Below, one piece after another: positions 7,161 through 14,680 of a stretch of 64,000 bases of DNA. Source of the DNA: RPQJ01 sp963700045 (lineage in GTDB: Bacteria; Pseudomonadota; Gammaproteobacteria; Steroidobacterales; Steroidobacteraceae); contig CAVOWK010000012.1 of assembly GCA_963700045.1 (NCBI GenBank), positions 1 through 64,000 on the forward strand, in the 5' to 3' direction. The notes beneath the pieces are model-generated. The model was not told the DNA's origin. It saw only the letters and a list, made by a program, of their open reading frames with translations, and ran no database searches. Positions within the stretch are counted from its first letter, which is position 1. Each line of letters begins with the position of its first letter. Both the position numbers and the translations under genes were made by a program.

Positions 7161-8690
7161 TCAGTACTCCGAGTCGAGCAGCATGCGCAGGAAACCGGCC
7201 ACGGCCGGCGACGGCGTCACGCTGGAGTCCGCCCGGTAGTCCGGATCGGTCTCGCCTTGCTGCGTCGACGCGGCGAGCGCCAACTCGCGCTCGAGCCGCG
7301 TTCGCGACAGGTCGCTTGCGTAGCCACTTCGTACACGCATCTGCGGGTCGGCCGCACGCGCTTCGTACCCGAAATGTTGCACGCGGCTGCAGCCCGGACC
7401 GGCCGGCAGCACCTGCACGATGGCGAGGACACCGGGCCCCTGCTCCACCAACAGGTTTGGCCACAGGAATTGCCGCCACCCCACGTCGAGCGTCGTGCCA
7501 GGCAAGCGCGCATCGAGCAGTGTCCGGACGACGATCTTCCAGTCGGCCGCAACCGTCACCGACCACTCGGCAGCATCCGGCCCCGGCCGGCAATCGCCCG
7601 CGTCGTCGAGGCCGGCAAGGTTCGGCTCCGGCCAGCGGCGAACCGCCGTCGGCGAGCGCACGAAGATCAATCCACGGGACCGGTGCACGTCGAGTTCAAG
7701 CAGCCCCGCGCCCGCACGCGGCGGCAGGGAACGGCCATCGAGCCCGTAGCAGAGTCCATGCACGGCGCAGGCGATGCGCCCGTCGGCGAAGTGCCCGCGG
7801 CGCTCCGTTACCAGCGCGTGAGGCACTCCGCGGCAGGCGTTGCGAAACGCCCGCACCATGCCCTCCGCGTCCCGCACGACGAGCGCGCGGGTCGCGACCA
7901 GGTCGAGCGATGCAAAGTCGCCGCTGCCCGGAACGTCCTGGTCGTGGCCGGCGAACTGCCAGGCGCCACGGAAGACACGGTCGCGCTCCTCGTCAGGGTC
8001 GCCGTGCGTGCCGCGCGTCACCGCTCCCGCGTCACCCTCAAGCGCGGAGAACTCGCGCGGAAAAACCGACCGCAGGTACGCCATGCAGCGTCGCCGGGCC
8101 AGCGCCCGATCGATATTGGCTTCGTCCTCGAAGGCGAATCCCTGCCACAGCATTTCGAGGACGCCGATCAGCCCGAGTGCGACGGCCTCGCTGTCCAGGT
8201 GTCGGCGCCCGCTCGACACGATCATGCGCTCGATCAGGTCATGGACGAGCGCGGCGAAATTCGCGTCCTTCTGCCCGCAAATGGCCAGGTACTCCTGGCG
8301 TGCGCTCGCTTCGCCCCAGAACGCGTACCAGACGGCGACTTTGCGCGGACTGGCGATTTCCGGGTCGAGATACAACTCGACCAGGCGCTGCAGCGCGAGT
8401 GCGGGATGTTCGCGCAGCGCAACGACCGGGGCCACGACGCGCTCCTCGAACTCCGTCGCCAGGAACTGCAGCGACGCCACGAGCATCGCTGCCTTGGAGC
8501 GGAAATAAAACCGCACGATGCCGGGCGACAGTTTCGCGATTGCCACGACCCTGGCCACGGTCGTGCCGGTCGGGCCGTACAGGTGCAGCGCGGTGATGCT
8601 GGCGTCGATCAGGCGCTGCCGTTGCCGCAATGGCAGCGCCTGCCGCGGCACCCTCGCGCTGGTGGCCCGCGCTTTCTTTGGCTTCTTCAC
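7161..8690 (-). CDS. TetR/BetI-type regulator fused to a degenerate Rieske-oxygenase domain
   Basis: One uninterrupted 509-residue frame. Residues about 24-70 are a TetR helix-turn-helix (LYGPTGTTVARVVA, then FYFRSKAAMLV), and 85-212 a BetI-like C-terminal helical domain. After a short linker, 237-345 aligns with a Rieske domain and 372-445 with the oxygenase catalytic core, including QVLPAGPG, which the neighbouring oxygenase shares. The ligands are lost: the first Rieske pair reads CRG (Cys286, His replaced by Gly288) while Cys308 and His311 remain. The iron-binding DNYLESYHVPIGH of the enzyme corresponds here to RTLLDARLPGTTL, with no His. It is therefore probably a sensor rather than an enzyme. 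The GTG at 8690 overlaps the upstream PotF stop (GTGA) and is preferred to an ATG at 8714. Convergent with the active oxygenase. Function is inferred. Confidence 0.85.
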   Translation of the reverse strand: MKKPKKARATSARVPRQALPLRQRQRLIDASITALHLYGPTGTTVARVVAIAKLSPGIVRFYFRSKAAMLVASLQFLATEFEERVVAPVVALREHPALALQRLVELYLDPEIASPRKVAVWYAFWGEASARQEYLAICGQKDANFAALVHDLIERMIVSSGRRHLDSEAVALGLIGVLEMLWQGFAFEDEANIDRALARRRCMAYLRSVFPREFSALEGDAGAVTRGTHGDPDEERDRVFRGAWQFAGHDQDVPGSGDFASLDLVATRALVVRDAEGMVRAFRNACRGVPHALVTERRGHFADGRIACAVHGLCYGLDGRSLPPRAGAGLLELDVHRSRGLIFVRSPTAVRRWPEPNLAGLDDAGDCRPGPDAAEWSVTVAADWKIVVRTLLDARLPGTTLDVGWRQFLWPNLLVEQGPGVLAIVQVLPAGPGCSRVQHFGYEARAADPQMRVRSGYASDLSRTRLERELALAASTQQGETDPDYRADSSVTPSPAVAGFLRMLLDSEY

Positions 8691-9784
8691 GTGCCGGTCG
8701 TGATCCGCGTCCATATCCGGGTGCGGACACGTTGCGTCGCCATGTCCATTTCCTTGGTCGTGTACAGGCGCGCCTTGACGCGATCATTCGGATAAATGGC
8801 CGGGTCGTTCAGGATCTCTGGCCGGACCTGGGCATTGGCTGCCCGGTTGCTGTTGCCGTAGTAGATCTCGTTGGTGATTTCCGCGATGACATCCGGCTGC
8901 AGGATGAAGTTCAGGAACTTGTGCGCGGCCTCGGGGTGCGGCGCGTCCACGGGAACCAGCAGCGAGGAAAAGTTCAGGTTCGCGCCTTCCCTGGGAATCG
9001 TGAACGCGAGATTCAAGTCGGTGCCCGCCTCCCTGGCGCGCGCCATGATGTTCGCGTAGTCGCTGGACCAGGACATGGCGATGCAGAGGTCGCGATCGGC
9101 CAGCGAATTCATGTACTCGACGGAGTCGAACTTGCGAACGTAGGGCCGCACGCGTGCCAGCATCCGCTGCACCGCCTCGAAATCCTCGCGTTTGCGGCTG
9201 TTCGGATCGAGCCCGAGGTACACGAGCGCGAGTTGCATCGTGTCGTCGGGCGAGTCGAGCAGCGATACGCCGCAATCGGCGAAACGCCGTACGACGTCGG
9301 GGTTGAAGAGCATGTCGAGGCTGTCGAGCGGCGCGTTCGGCATGCGCGCCTTGATCATGTCGACGTTGTACGTGAAGCCATTGATTGCATGCAGGTAAGG
9401 CACTGCGTGCGCATTGCCCGGGTCGGCGGACGACTGCAGCGCCAGGACCTTCGGGTCGAGGTTCTTCCAGTTGGGCAACTTGCGCTTGTCGAGCGGGCGA
9501 TAGACGCCCGCCTTGATCTCGCGACTGAAGAAATTGGTGGACGCGCTGACGACGTCGTAGCCGGACCCGCCCGTCAGCAGTTTAGCCTCCATCGTCTCCT
9601 CGGCATCGTAGGTGTCGTAGACGACCTCGATGCCGGTCTGTCGCTCGAACCGCTGCAAGGTGCGGGAGCCGATGAAGTCCGCCCAGTTGTAGATGTGCAG
9701 GCGCTTTTCCTCGCCTTGCGCGACGCCGAAGAACCCCGACAGCAGCACGCATGCAATGACCCGGCATGCGGCGCCGCGCAGCAT
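8687..9784 (-). CDS. PotF/PotD-like polyamine-type periplasmic binding protein
   Basis: A 365-residue solute-binding protein of the spermidine/putrescine ABC family. A signal peptide (hydrophobic VIACVLLSGFFGV, likely cleaved after AQG) is followed by KRLHIYNWADFIGSRTLQRF and GSGYDVVSAS, hallmarks of PotD/PotF. The start at 9784 gives a compact signal peptide; an ATG at 9826 would add 14 residues. No PotG, PotH or PotI partner is present, so it is an orphan binding protein that may serve a distant transporter or work in sensing. Its stop overlaps the GTG of the TetR-Rieske fusion, so the two are made together; that links ligand capture with the regulator and suggests an amine as the inducing compound. 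Family firm, ligand unknown. Confidence 0.86.
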   Translation of the reverse strand: MLRGAACRVIACVLLSGFFGVAQGEEKRLHIYNWADFIGSRTLQRFERQTGIEVVYDTYDAEETMEAKLLTGGSGYDVVSASTNFFSREIKAGVYRPLDKRKLPNWKNLDPKVLALQSSADPGNAHAVPYLHAINGFTYNVDMIKARMPNAPLDSLDMLFNPDVVRRFADCGVSLLDSPDDTMQLALVYLGLDPNSRKREDFEAVQRMLARVRPYVRKFDSVEYMNSLADRDLCIAMSWSSDYANIMARAREAGTDLNLAFTIPREGANLNFSSLLVPVDAPHPEAAHKFLNFILQPDVIAEITNEIYYGNSNRAANAQVRPEILNDPAIYPNDRVKARLYTTKEMDMATQRVRTRIWTRITTGT

Positions 9785-9994
9785 GCCGCCCGCCGGATCG
9801 TGCCGGCCACGTGAACCGATCGCCATCAAGACAGCCCGTTGCACCTGCGGAAAGCGAGGCTGAGGAGGATGGATGATCGCACGGGAGATCGCAACGGATG
9901 GGTGCGTGCCGCAGCCGTTCATGCCGACGAGCGGCTTCGCCGCGCGAGCTGGGCTAGACTCCGCGCCTGACCAGGCATCGAGTGCACAGGCGGT

Positions 9995-11434
9995 TTGGAC
10001 AAACGGCACTTGCTCGAACAACACACGATCGAATACATCCCGCTCGCCGAAAGGCGCGGCAAGGTCTGGCACCTGTGGCCGATCTGGTTTGCGGGCGATG
10101 CGCACCTCGCCACGCTCGCCGTCGGCGTCATCGGCCTGGCGCTGGGCGCCAACCTGCTCTGGACGACGCTCGCCGTCGTCGGCGGCTGTGCCCTCGGCAC
10201 GCTCTTCATGGCCTTGCATTCGACGCAGGGGCCGCAACTCGGGCTGCCGCAGTTGATCCAGTCGCGACCGCAGTTCGGCTACTACGGCGCGCTGCTGGTC
10301 TGGGTCGTGGCACTGGTTGCCTACATCGGCTACAACGCGTTCAACCAGGTGCTCGTGGCCGGAGCGGTCCGGCAGCTGGCCGGGCGCGACGTCGCCAGCG
10401 GCCCGGCGGTCATGATCACTTTTGCGGTGCTGGCGGCGTCGATTGCAGCGGTGGGCTACCACTGGATTCACCGGGCACAGCGCTACGTCGCCTACGCTAC
10501 GATCGCGCTGCTGCTGGTCTTTACCGCGGGCGCGGGCAGCGCACTGCACTTGCCGGCCGACGCCTGGCAGTTCGGCAGGTTTCCAGCGATTCCGTTCATG
10601 GTGCAGTTCTTTGCCGCGGCCGCGTACCAGTTGAGCTGGTCGATCTACGTTTCGGATTACTCACGCTACCTGCCGCCCGACGTCAGCGTGCGCTCGTCGT
10701 TTTTCTGGACCTTCATCGGCGCCTTCGTCGGCGGCGTGTGGATGATGCTCGTTGGCACGCTGGCCGCGGCATTCAGCCCGCACGCGGAGATTCCAGCGGC
10801 GCTGCAGGCCGCCGGCGATGCCGTGTGGCCCGGACTGGGCACGGCATTGCTCGCCGTCGCCGTGCTGGGACTGCTGACGATCACCACGCTGAACTTCTAT
10901 GGCGCGTCACTCACGCTGCTGAGCATCGCCGATTGCTTCCGTCGCATTCGCGCCGGAGCACCAGCGCGACTCGTCAGCCTGGCGGTTGCCGTGGCCCTCG
11001 CGTCCGCCATCGCCCTGGCGTCGTCGGCCGATTTCGTCCACCGGTTCGAGGACCTGCTCGCCGTCCTGCTGTACCTGCTCACGCCGTGGACGGCGATCAA
11101 TCTCGTCGACTACTTCCGCGTGCGCAAGGGACACTACTCGGTGCGGGAAATCTTCAATCCCGACGGTATCTACGGCCAGTGGAACTGGCGCGGCCTGCTG
11201 GCCTACGCGGTCGGCTTCGTGGCGATGATCCCCTGCTTCAGCACCGGGTTGTACACCGGACCTGTCGCCGAGCGGCTGGGCGGTGCGGACCTCTCCATGC
11301 TGGTGGGACTGCCGGTCTCGGCACTCGTCTACCTGTTCGCCTGCCGGGACTTCGATGCCGCAACTGAACGGCTGGCCGTACGGCACGCCGACGCGAACCT
11401 CGACCCGGGCACGCCACCGCCATGGCATGGCTAG
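9995..11434 (+). CDS. NCS1-family cytosine/purine permease-like transporter
   Basis: A 479-residue membrane protein with about twelve hydrophobic segments. The N-terminal LWPIWFAGDAHLATLAVG and QSRPQFGYYGALLVW are typical of the nucleobase:cation symporter-1 (CodB/PucI/Mhp1) family, which imports cytosine, purines, hydantoins or allantoin with Na+ or H+. Its TTG start at 9995 is the only start giving a complete N-terminus in this frame. It diverges from the PotF-like gene and overlaps the next gene by 13 bases (11422-11434). Substrate not decidable; some NCS1 members carry N-heterocycles, which would suit the amine-catabolism context. Confidence 0.82.
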   Translation: MDKRHLLEQHTIEYIPLAERRGKVWHLWPIWFAGDAHLATLAVGVIGLALGANLLWTTLAVVGGCALGTLFMALHSTQGPQLGLPQLIQSRPQFGYYGALLVWVVALVAYIGYNAFNQVLVAGAVRQLAGRDVASGPAVMITFAVLAASIAAVGYHWIHRAQRYVAYATIALLLVFTAGAGSALHLPADAWQFGRFPAIPFMVQFFAAAAYQLSWSIYVSDYSRYLPPDVSVRSSFFWTFIGAFVGGVWMMLVGTLAAAFSPHAEIPAALQAAGDAVWPGLGTALLAVAVLGLLTITTLNFYGASLTLLSIADCFRRIRAGAPARLVSLAVAVALASAIALASSADFVHRFEDLLAVLLYLLTPWTAINLVDYFRVRKGHYSVREIFNPDGIYGQWNWRGLLAYAVGFVAMIPCFSTGLYTGPVAERLGGADLSMLVGLPVSALVYLFACRDFDAATERLAVRHADANLDPGTPPPWHG

Positions 11435-13344
11435 GACGCAGCATTCCTACACAGATCATCGGCTGGGTCATCTTGGCGGGCGTGCTCGCCGCAGGCATCT
11501 GGCTTGACCGCAATTCGAGCCGCGATCGCCGGCCATGGCTGCGATGGGCGTGCGCCGGCCTGCTGGTCGCGTGCGCCACGGCAGCATCAATGGCGTGGCC
11601 GGTCCAGTCCGCCGCATGGGCGATGCTCGGCTTCGTGGCAGCAGGCAGTGCCCTGCTGCCTGCGCCTTTCGGCATGGTGACACTGGCCGGGGTGATGGCA
11701 CTGCAGTCGATGCTTGGCTGGATCAACAGCCTCAAGGTCGGCCTGACCGGCCTGCCACTGACCGTGCTCGACATCAGGATTGCACTGGCCAATCCCGCTG
11801 GGCTCTGGGACGCGCTGGCCCTGCCGCACTGGACCCGGCACGCCGCCACCATGGCGATTGCGGTCGGACTTCTCAGCTGGTTCATTGCCGGCCTGATCGC
11901 CGCAGCTCGATTCGTGGCGAGCTACCGCACGCGCGCGTCGACCCGCGACCCGCTGTTGCGCCTTGCAGCCATCTGCTTCGTGGCCATTCTCGGCCTGTCG
12001 CGACTCGAGGCACTCTACGCCGACGCAGCGCTGGACAACTCGACGTGGCGTCTCGAAGGCGTCGCGTCCCTGGCGGACAAGATGGGCGCATTGCCCTTCC
12101 TGGGCTACTCCTACAATCTCGAATCGCAGTCGACCGGCGACATCTACCGGGACAAGGCGGGCGTAATGCCTCCGAGGCCGGAGGAAGTGCGGACGGCGGT
12201 CCTGCAATACATGGACTTCACGGCCGGGCCGGCCAGCTCGCGGGTGCAACCGAACATCATGGTGGTCCTGGCCGAGTCGACGTTCGATCCGGGCGCGACC
12301 TTTCGTCTCCAGGGCCACTGGAACGACGCCTTGTTCCGGACAGGCGACCTGACCGCGGCCAACGGCCTGCTGCGCGTGAATGCGATGGGCGGAGGCACCT
12401 GGATCACCGAGTTCGAAACGATCGTCGGCCTGGACTCGAGACTCTTCGGGTATTCCGGGATGTATACCCATGCCTCCCTCTCGCCGTTCGTGGATCGCAG
12501 CATCGCCTTCTACATGCGGCAGCACGGCTATCGCACCTCGGCGTTCTTTCCGCATGGGGGCGATTTCTACAACGCCCGCAATGCGTATGCGAACTACGGG
12601 TTCGAAACGGTTCTCGACAGCCATGACATGGGTCGCGGGGACTGGATGAAGACCGACCGCGAAGTCGCGGAGAGCGTGCGCACGGCCATGGGGCCTGATC
12701 CTGCCGCGCCATTCTTCAGTTATGTGCTCTTCATCGAGAACCATTCACCGCACGACTGCGACGCCGGCGATGGCACAGGCTTTGCAGTTCGATTCGCCGA
12801 CACGCAGGAATTCACCCCCAACTGCGCGCTGCATGAGTACCTGCGTCGACTCGACTCGACGACGTCTGCCGTCCAGTCGCTGCAGGACTATCTCGCCGAC
12901 ATCGAGGCCCGGACCGGGCGTCCGTTCGTATTGCTGGTCTTCGGCGATCATCAACCGCACACCTTCGCCAGCACGGGTGGATTCCAGTACGACTACGGCA
13001 ATTTGCGGAAAATAGCCGACACGCACATGACGTTCTTCCACATCATCTCGTCGGTGCCAGGCAAGAGGCTGCGTTGCTGCGCGGTGATTCCTTCCGCCAC
13101 CATGCTGCCGACACTGCTGAGCGGGTATGTCGCCAGCTCACCCGACGACGTCTATCTCGGCATCAATCTCTGGTTGCATGCCCGCTGCGGTACCGATGCC
13201 GTGCGCCGCGACTTCGGTAACTTCATGAGCAAGCTGGCACCGCGGGCCGTAGCCGAGCGCACGCAAGCGTGCAGTGCCGCCTACGAGCGCGCACTGAGCT
13301 GGTACCGGACGTCGGGCGTCGTCCGCCTTGATCGCAACCCATAG
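11422..13344 (+). CDS. LTA-synthase-like membrane sulfatase-fold phosphotransferase
   Basis: A 640-residue inner-membrane protein with about five N-terminal hydrophobic segments (residues roughly 10-190) and a periplasmic alkaline-phosphatase/sulfatase-fold domain. Motifs: NIMVVLAESTFDP (metal site), GGGTWITEFETIVGL (probable Thr nucleophile), FPHGGDFYNARNAYANYGF and FGDHQPH (metal-binding Asp/His). In Gram-negatives these proteins usually attach glycerophosphate or phosphoethanolamine to periplasmic glycans such as OPG. A link to the cyclic glucan synthase at 58.6-64 kb is possible (OpgB-like modification) but only by inference. Starts inside the NCS1 permease gene, implying coupling. Confidence 0.83.
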   Translation: MAWLGRSIPTQIIGWVILAGVLAAGIWLDRNSSRDRRPWLRWACAGLLVACATAASMAWPVQSAAWAMLGFVAAGSALLPAPFGMVTLAGVMALQSMLGWINSLKVGLTGLPLTVLDIRIALANPAGLWDALALPHWTRHAATMAIAVGLLSWFIAGLIAAARFVASYRTRASTRDPLLRLAAICFVAILGLSRLEALYADAALDNSTWRLEGVASLADKMGALPFLGYSYNLESQSTGDIYRDKAGVMPPRPEEVRTAVLQYMDFTAGPASSRVQPNIMVVLAESTFDPGATFRLQGHWNDALFRTGDLTAANGLLRVNAMGGGTWITEFETIVGLDSRLFGYSGMYTHASLSPFVDRSIAFYMRQHGYRTSAFFPHGGDFYNARNAYANYGFETVLDSHDMGRGDWMKTDREVAESVRTAMGPDPAAPFFSYVLFIENHSPHDCDAGDGTGFAVRFADTQEFTPNCALHEYLRRLDSTTSAVQSLQDYLADIEARTGRPFVLLVFGDHQPHTFASTGGFQYDYGNLRKIADTHMTFFHIISSVPGKRLRCCAVIPSATMLPTLLSGYVASSPDDVYLGINLWLHARCGTDAVRRDFGNFMSKLAPRAVAERTQACSAAYERALSWYRTSGVVRLDRNP

Positions 13345-13481
13345 CATCGTCGTGACCGGACCGCTCGCTGCGTGCCCCTCCGTGGCTGGCTCGCGTGGCG
13401 CTCCGGCAAGCCGTCAGTAACGCGCGGGCCATCCCTGAGCGCCCGTCGCGCAGCGCATCAGTTCCTGCAATCGTTTCTGCA

Positions 13482-14453
13482 TCAAGGGCCCGTTCGCTCG
13501 GTCGGGGTCCGTGACACGGCCGGGTGCAGTTGTGCCACGATGGACAGAAGTTGCGGCGCTGACGCTTCGACGCAGACGCGGCCGGCGTCGATCGCCTCGC
13601 GTGCGCGGTGAAAATCCATCAGTGCGAAGTCGTCCATGCGAGGCCTCAGCAGCACGTCGGCCGGCTCGATGGCCAGCCGCGTGCGCGTGATGCGGTCCTG
13701 CATGATGTTCACGGAGCTGGTCATCGCCTCCAGCAGTCCCGGCTCCTGGCGCTTGGAGCGAAAAGACTCCACCAGTCCGTCGAGCATTCCGGACCATCGC
13801 TTCAGGATCGCGGAGCCCTCCTCCGTCGCCGTGTGCTCACCCACCGCGCTGGTCGCGGGCTTCGTACCGACCGCAAGCTGTGCGCGTTGCCCCGCGCGGG
13901 TCACGCTGCGGCTGAGGTCAACCGCGATGACGACGTCAGCGCCCATCGCACGGCACATCGAGACAGGCACAGGGTTCACGACGCCGCCGTCGATCAGCCA
14001 GCGGTCCGCGTGCCACGCCGGCGCGAACAATCCAGGCACGCCACTCGACGCACGTACCACGCGCATCATCGGGCCTTCGCGCAACCAGACTTCCTCGCCG
14101 GTGTAGAGATCGGTGGCGACGGCGCCGAATGCAATCGGCAATTGCTCGATCGGCGTGTCGCCCACGCCCGCCGCAATGGCTTCCATCAGGCGATTTCCCG
14201 TCATGATGCCGCCACCGCGGAACGTCGCATCTATCAGGTGCCAAACGTCGCGCTGCGTGAGCGCGCAGACCCAGGCTTCCAGTGCGTCGAGTCTGTCGTT
14301 CGCGAAGGCTGCGCCCACGAGCGCCCCGACCGAGGCTCCCGTCACGACGGCAGGCCGCAGCCCCAGGTCGGCGAGTGCATGCAGGATGCCGATGTGCGCC
14401 CAGCCTCGCGCCGACCCGCTGCCGAGCGCAATACCGAGGCGCGGTTCGGTCAC
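13482..14453 (-). CDS. rssA: Patatin-like phospholipase, RssA type
   Basis: A 323-residue patatin-domain protein. It has the oxyanion loop GSGSARGWAHIG (11-22), the nucleophile elbow GASVG with Ser41 (39-43), and the catalytic DGG with Asp155 (155-157). Size and the opening EPRLGIALGSGSARG match the RssA/NTE-like single-domain group, probably a cytoplasmic or membrane-associated lipid acyl hydrolase; in E. coli rssA neighbours rssB, which is absent here. The GTG start at 14453 directly precedes the patatin fold; the longer open frame upstream has no domain and runs over the pullulanase promoter region. Physiological substrate unknown. Confidence 0.85.
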   Translation of the reverse strand: MTEPRLGIALGSGSARGWAHIGILHALADLGLRPAVVTGASVGALVGAAFANDRLDALEAWVCALTQRDVWHLIDATFRGGGIMTGNRLMEAIAAGVGDTPIEQLPIAFGAVATDLYTGEEVWLREGPMMRVVRASSGVPGLFAPAWHADRWLIDGGVVNPVPVSMCRAMGADVVIAVDLSRSVTRAGQRAQLAVGTKPATSAVGEHTATEEGSAILKRWSGMLDGLVESFRSKRQEPGLLEAMTSSVNIMQDRITRTRLAIEPADVLLRPRMDDFALMDFHRAREAIDAGRVCVEASAPQLLSIVAQLHPAVSRTPTERTGP

Positions 14454-14680
14454 GGCTGCAAGGCGCGGTAGAGAAGGTCGGAGCGCGCACCACCCGAGTG
14501 ATCGGCGATCGCGCCCCGGTGCTTCGCGGACTTCATGCCGTGGATGATGGCGCTGCAGCAGGCGCCGGGCAAGCAGGGCAACTGATGAGGTTGGAAAAGT
14601 GCAGCAACGCCGAAATTCAAACCTGCAAGTGGCCCTGGAATCACCACGGCCAGCCTGCTCGCCGTGTGTCACTCCGTGGC

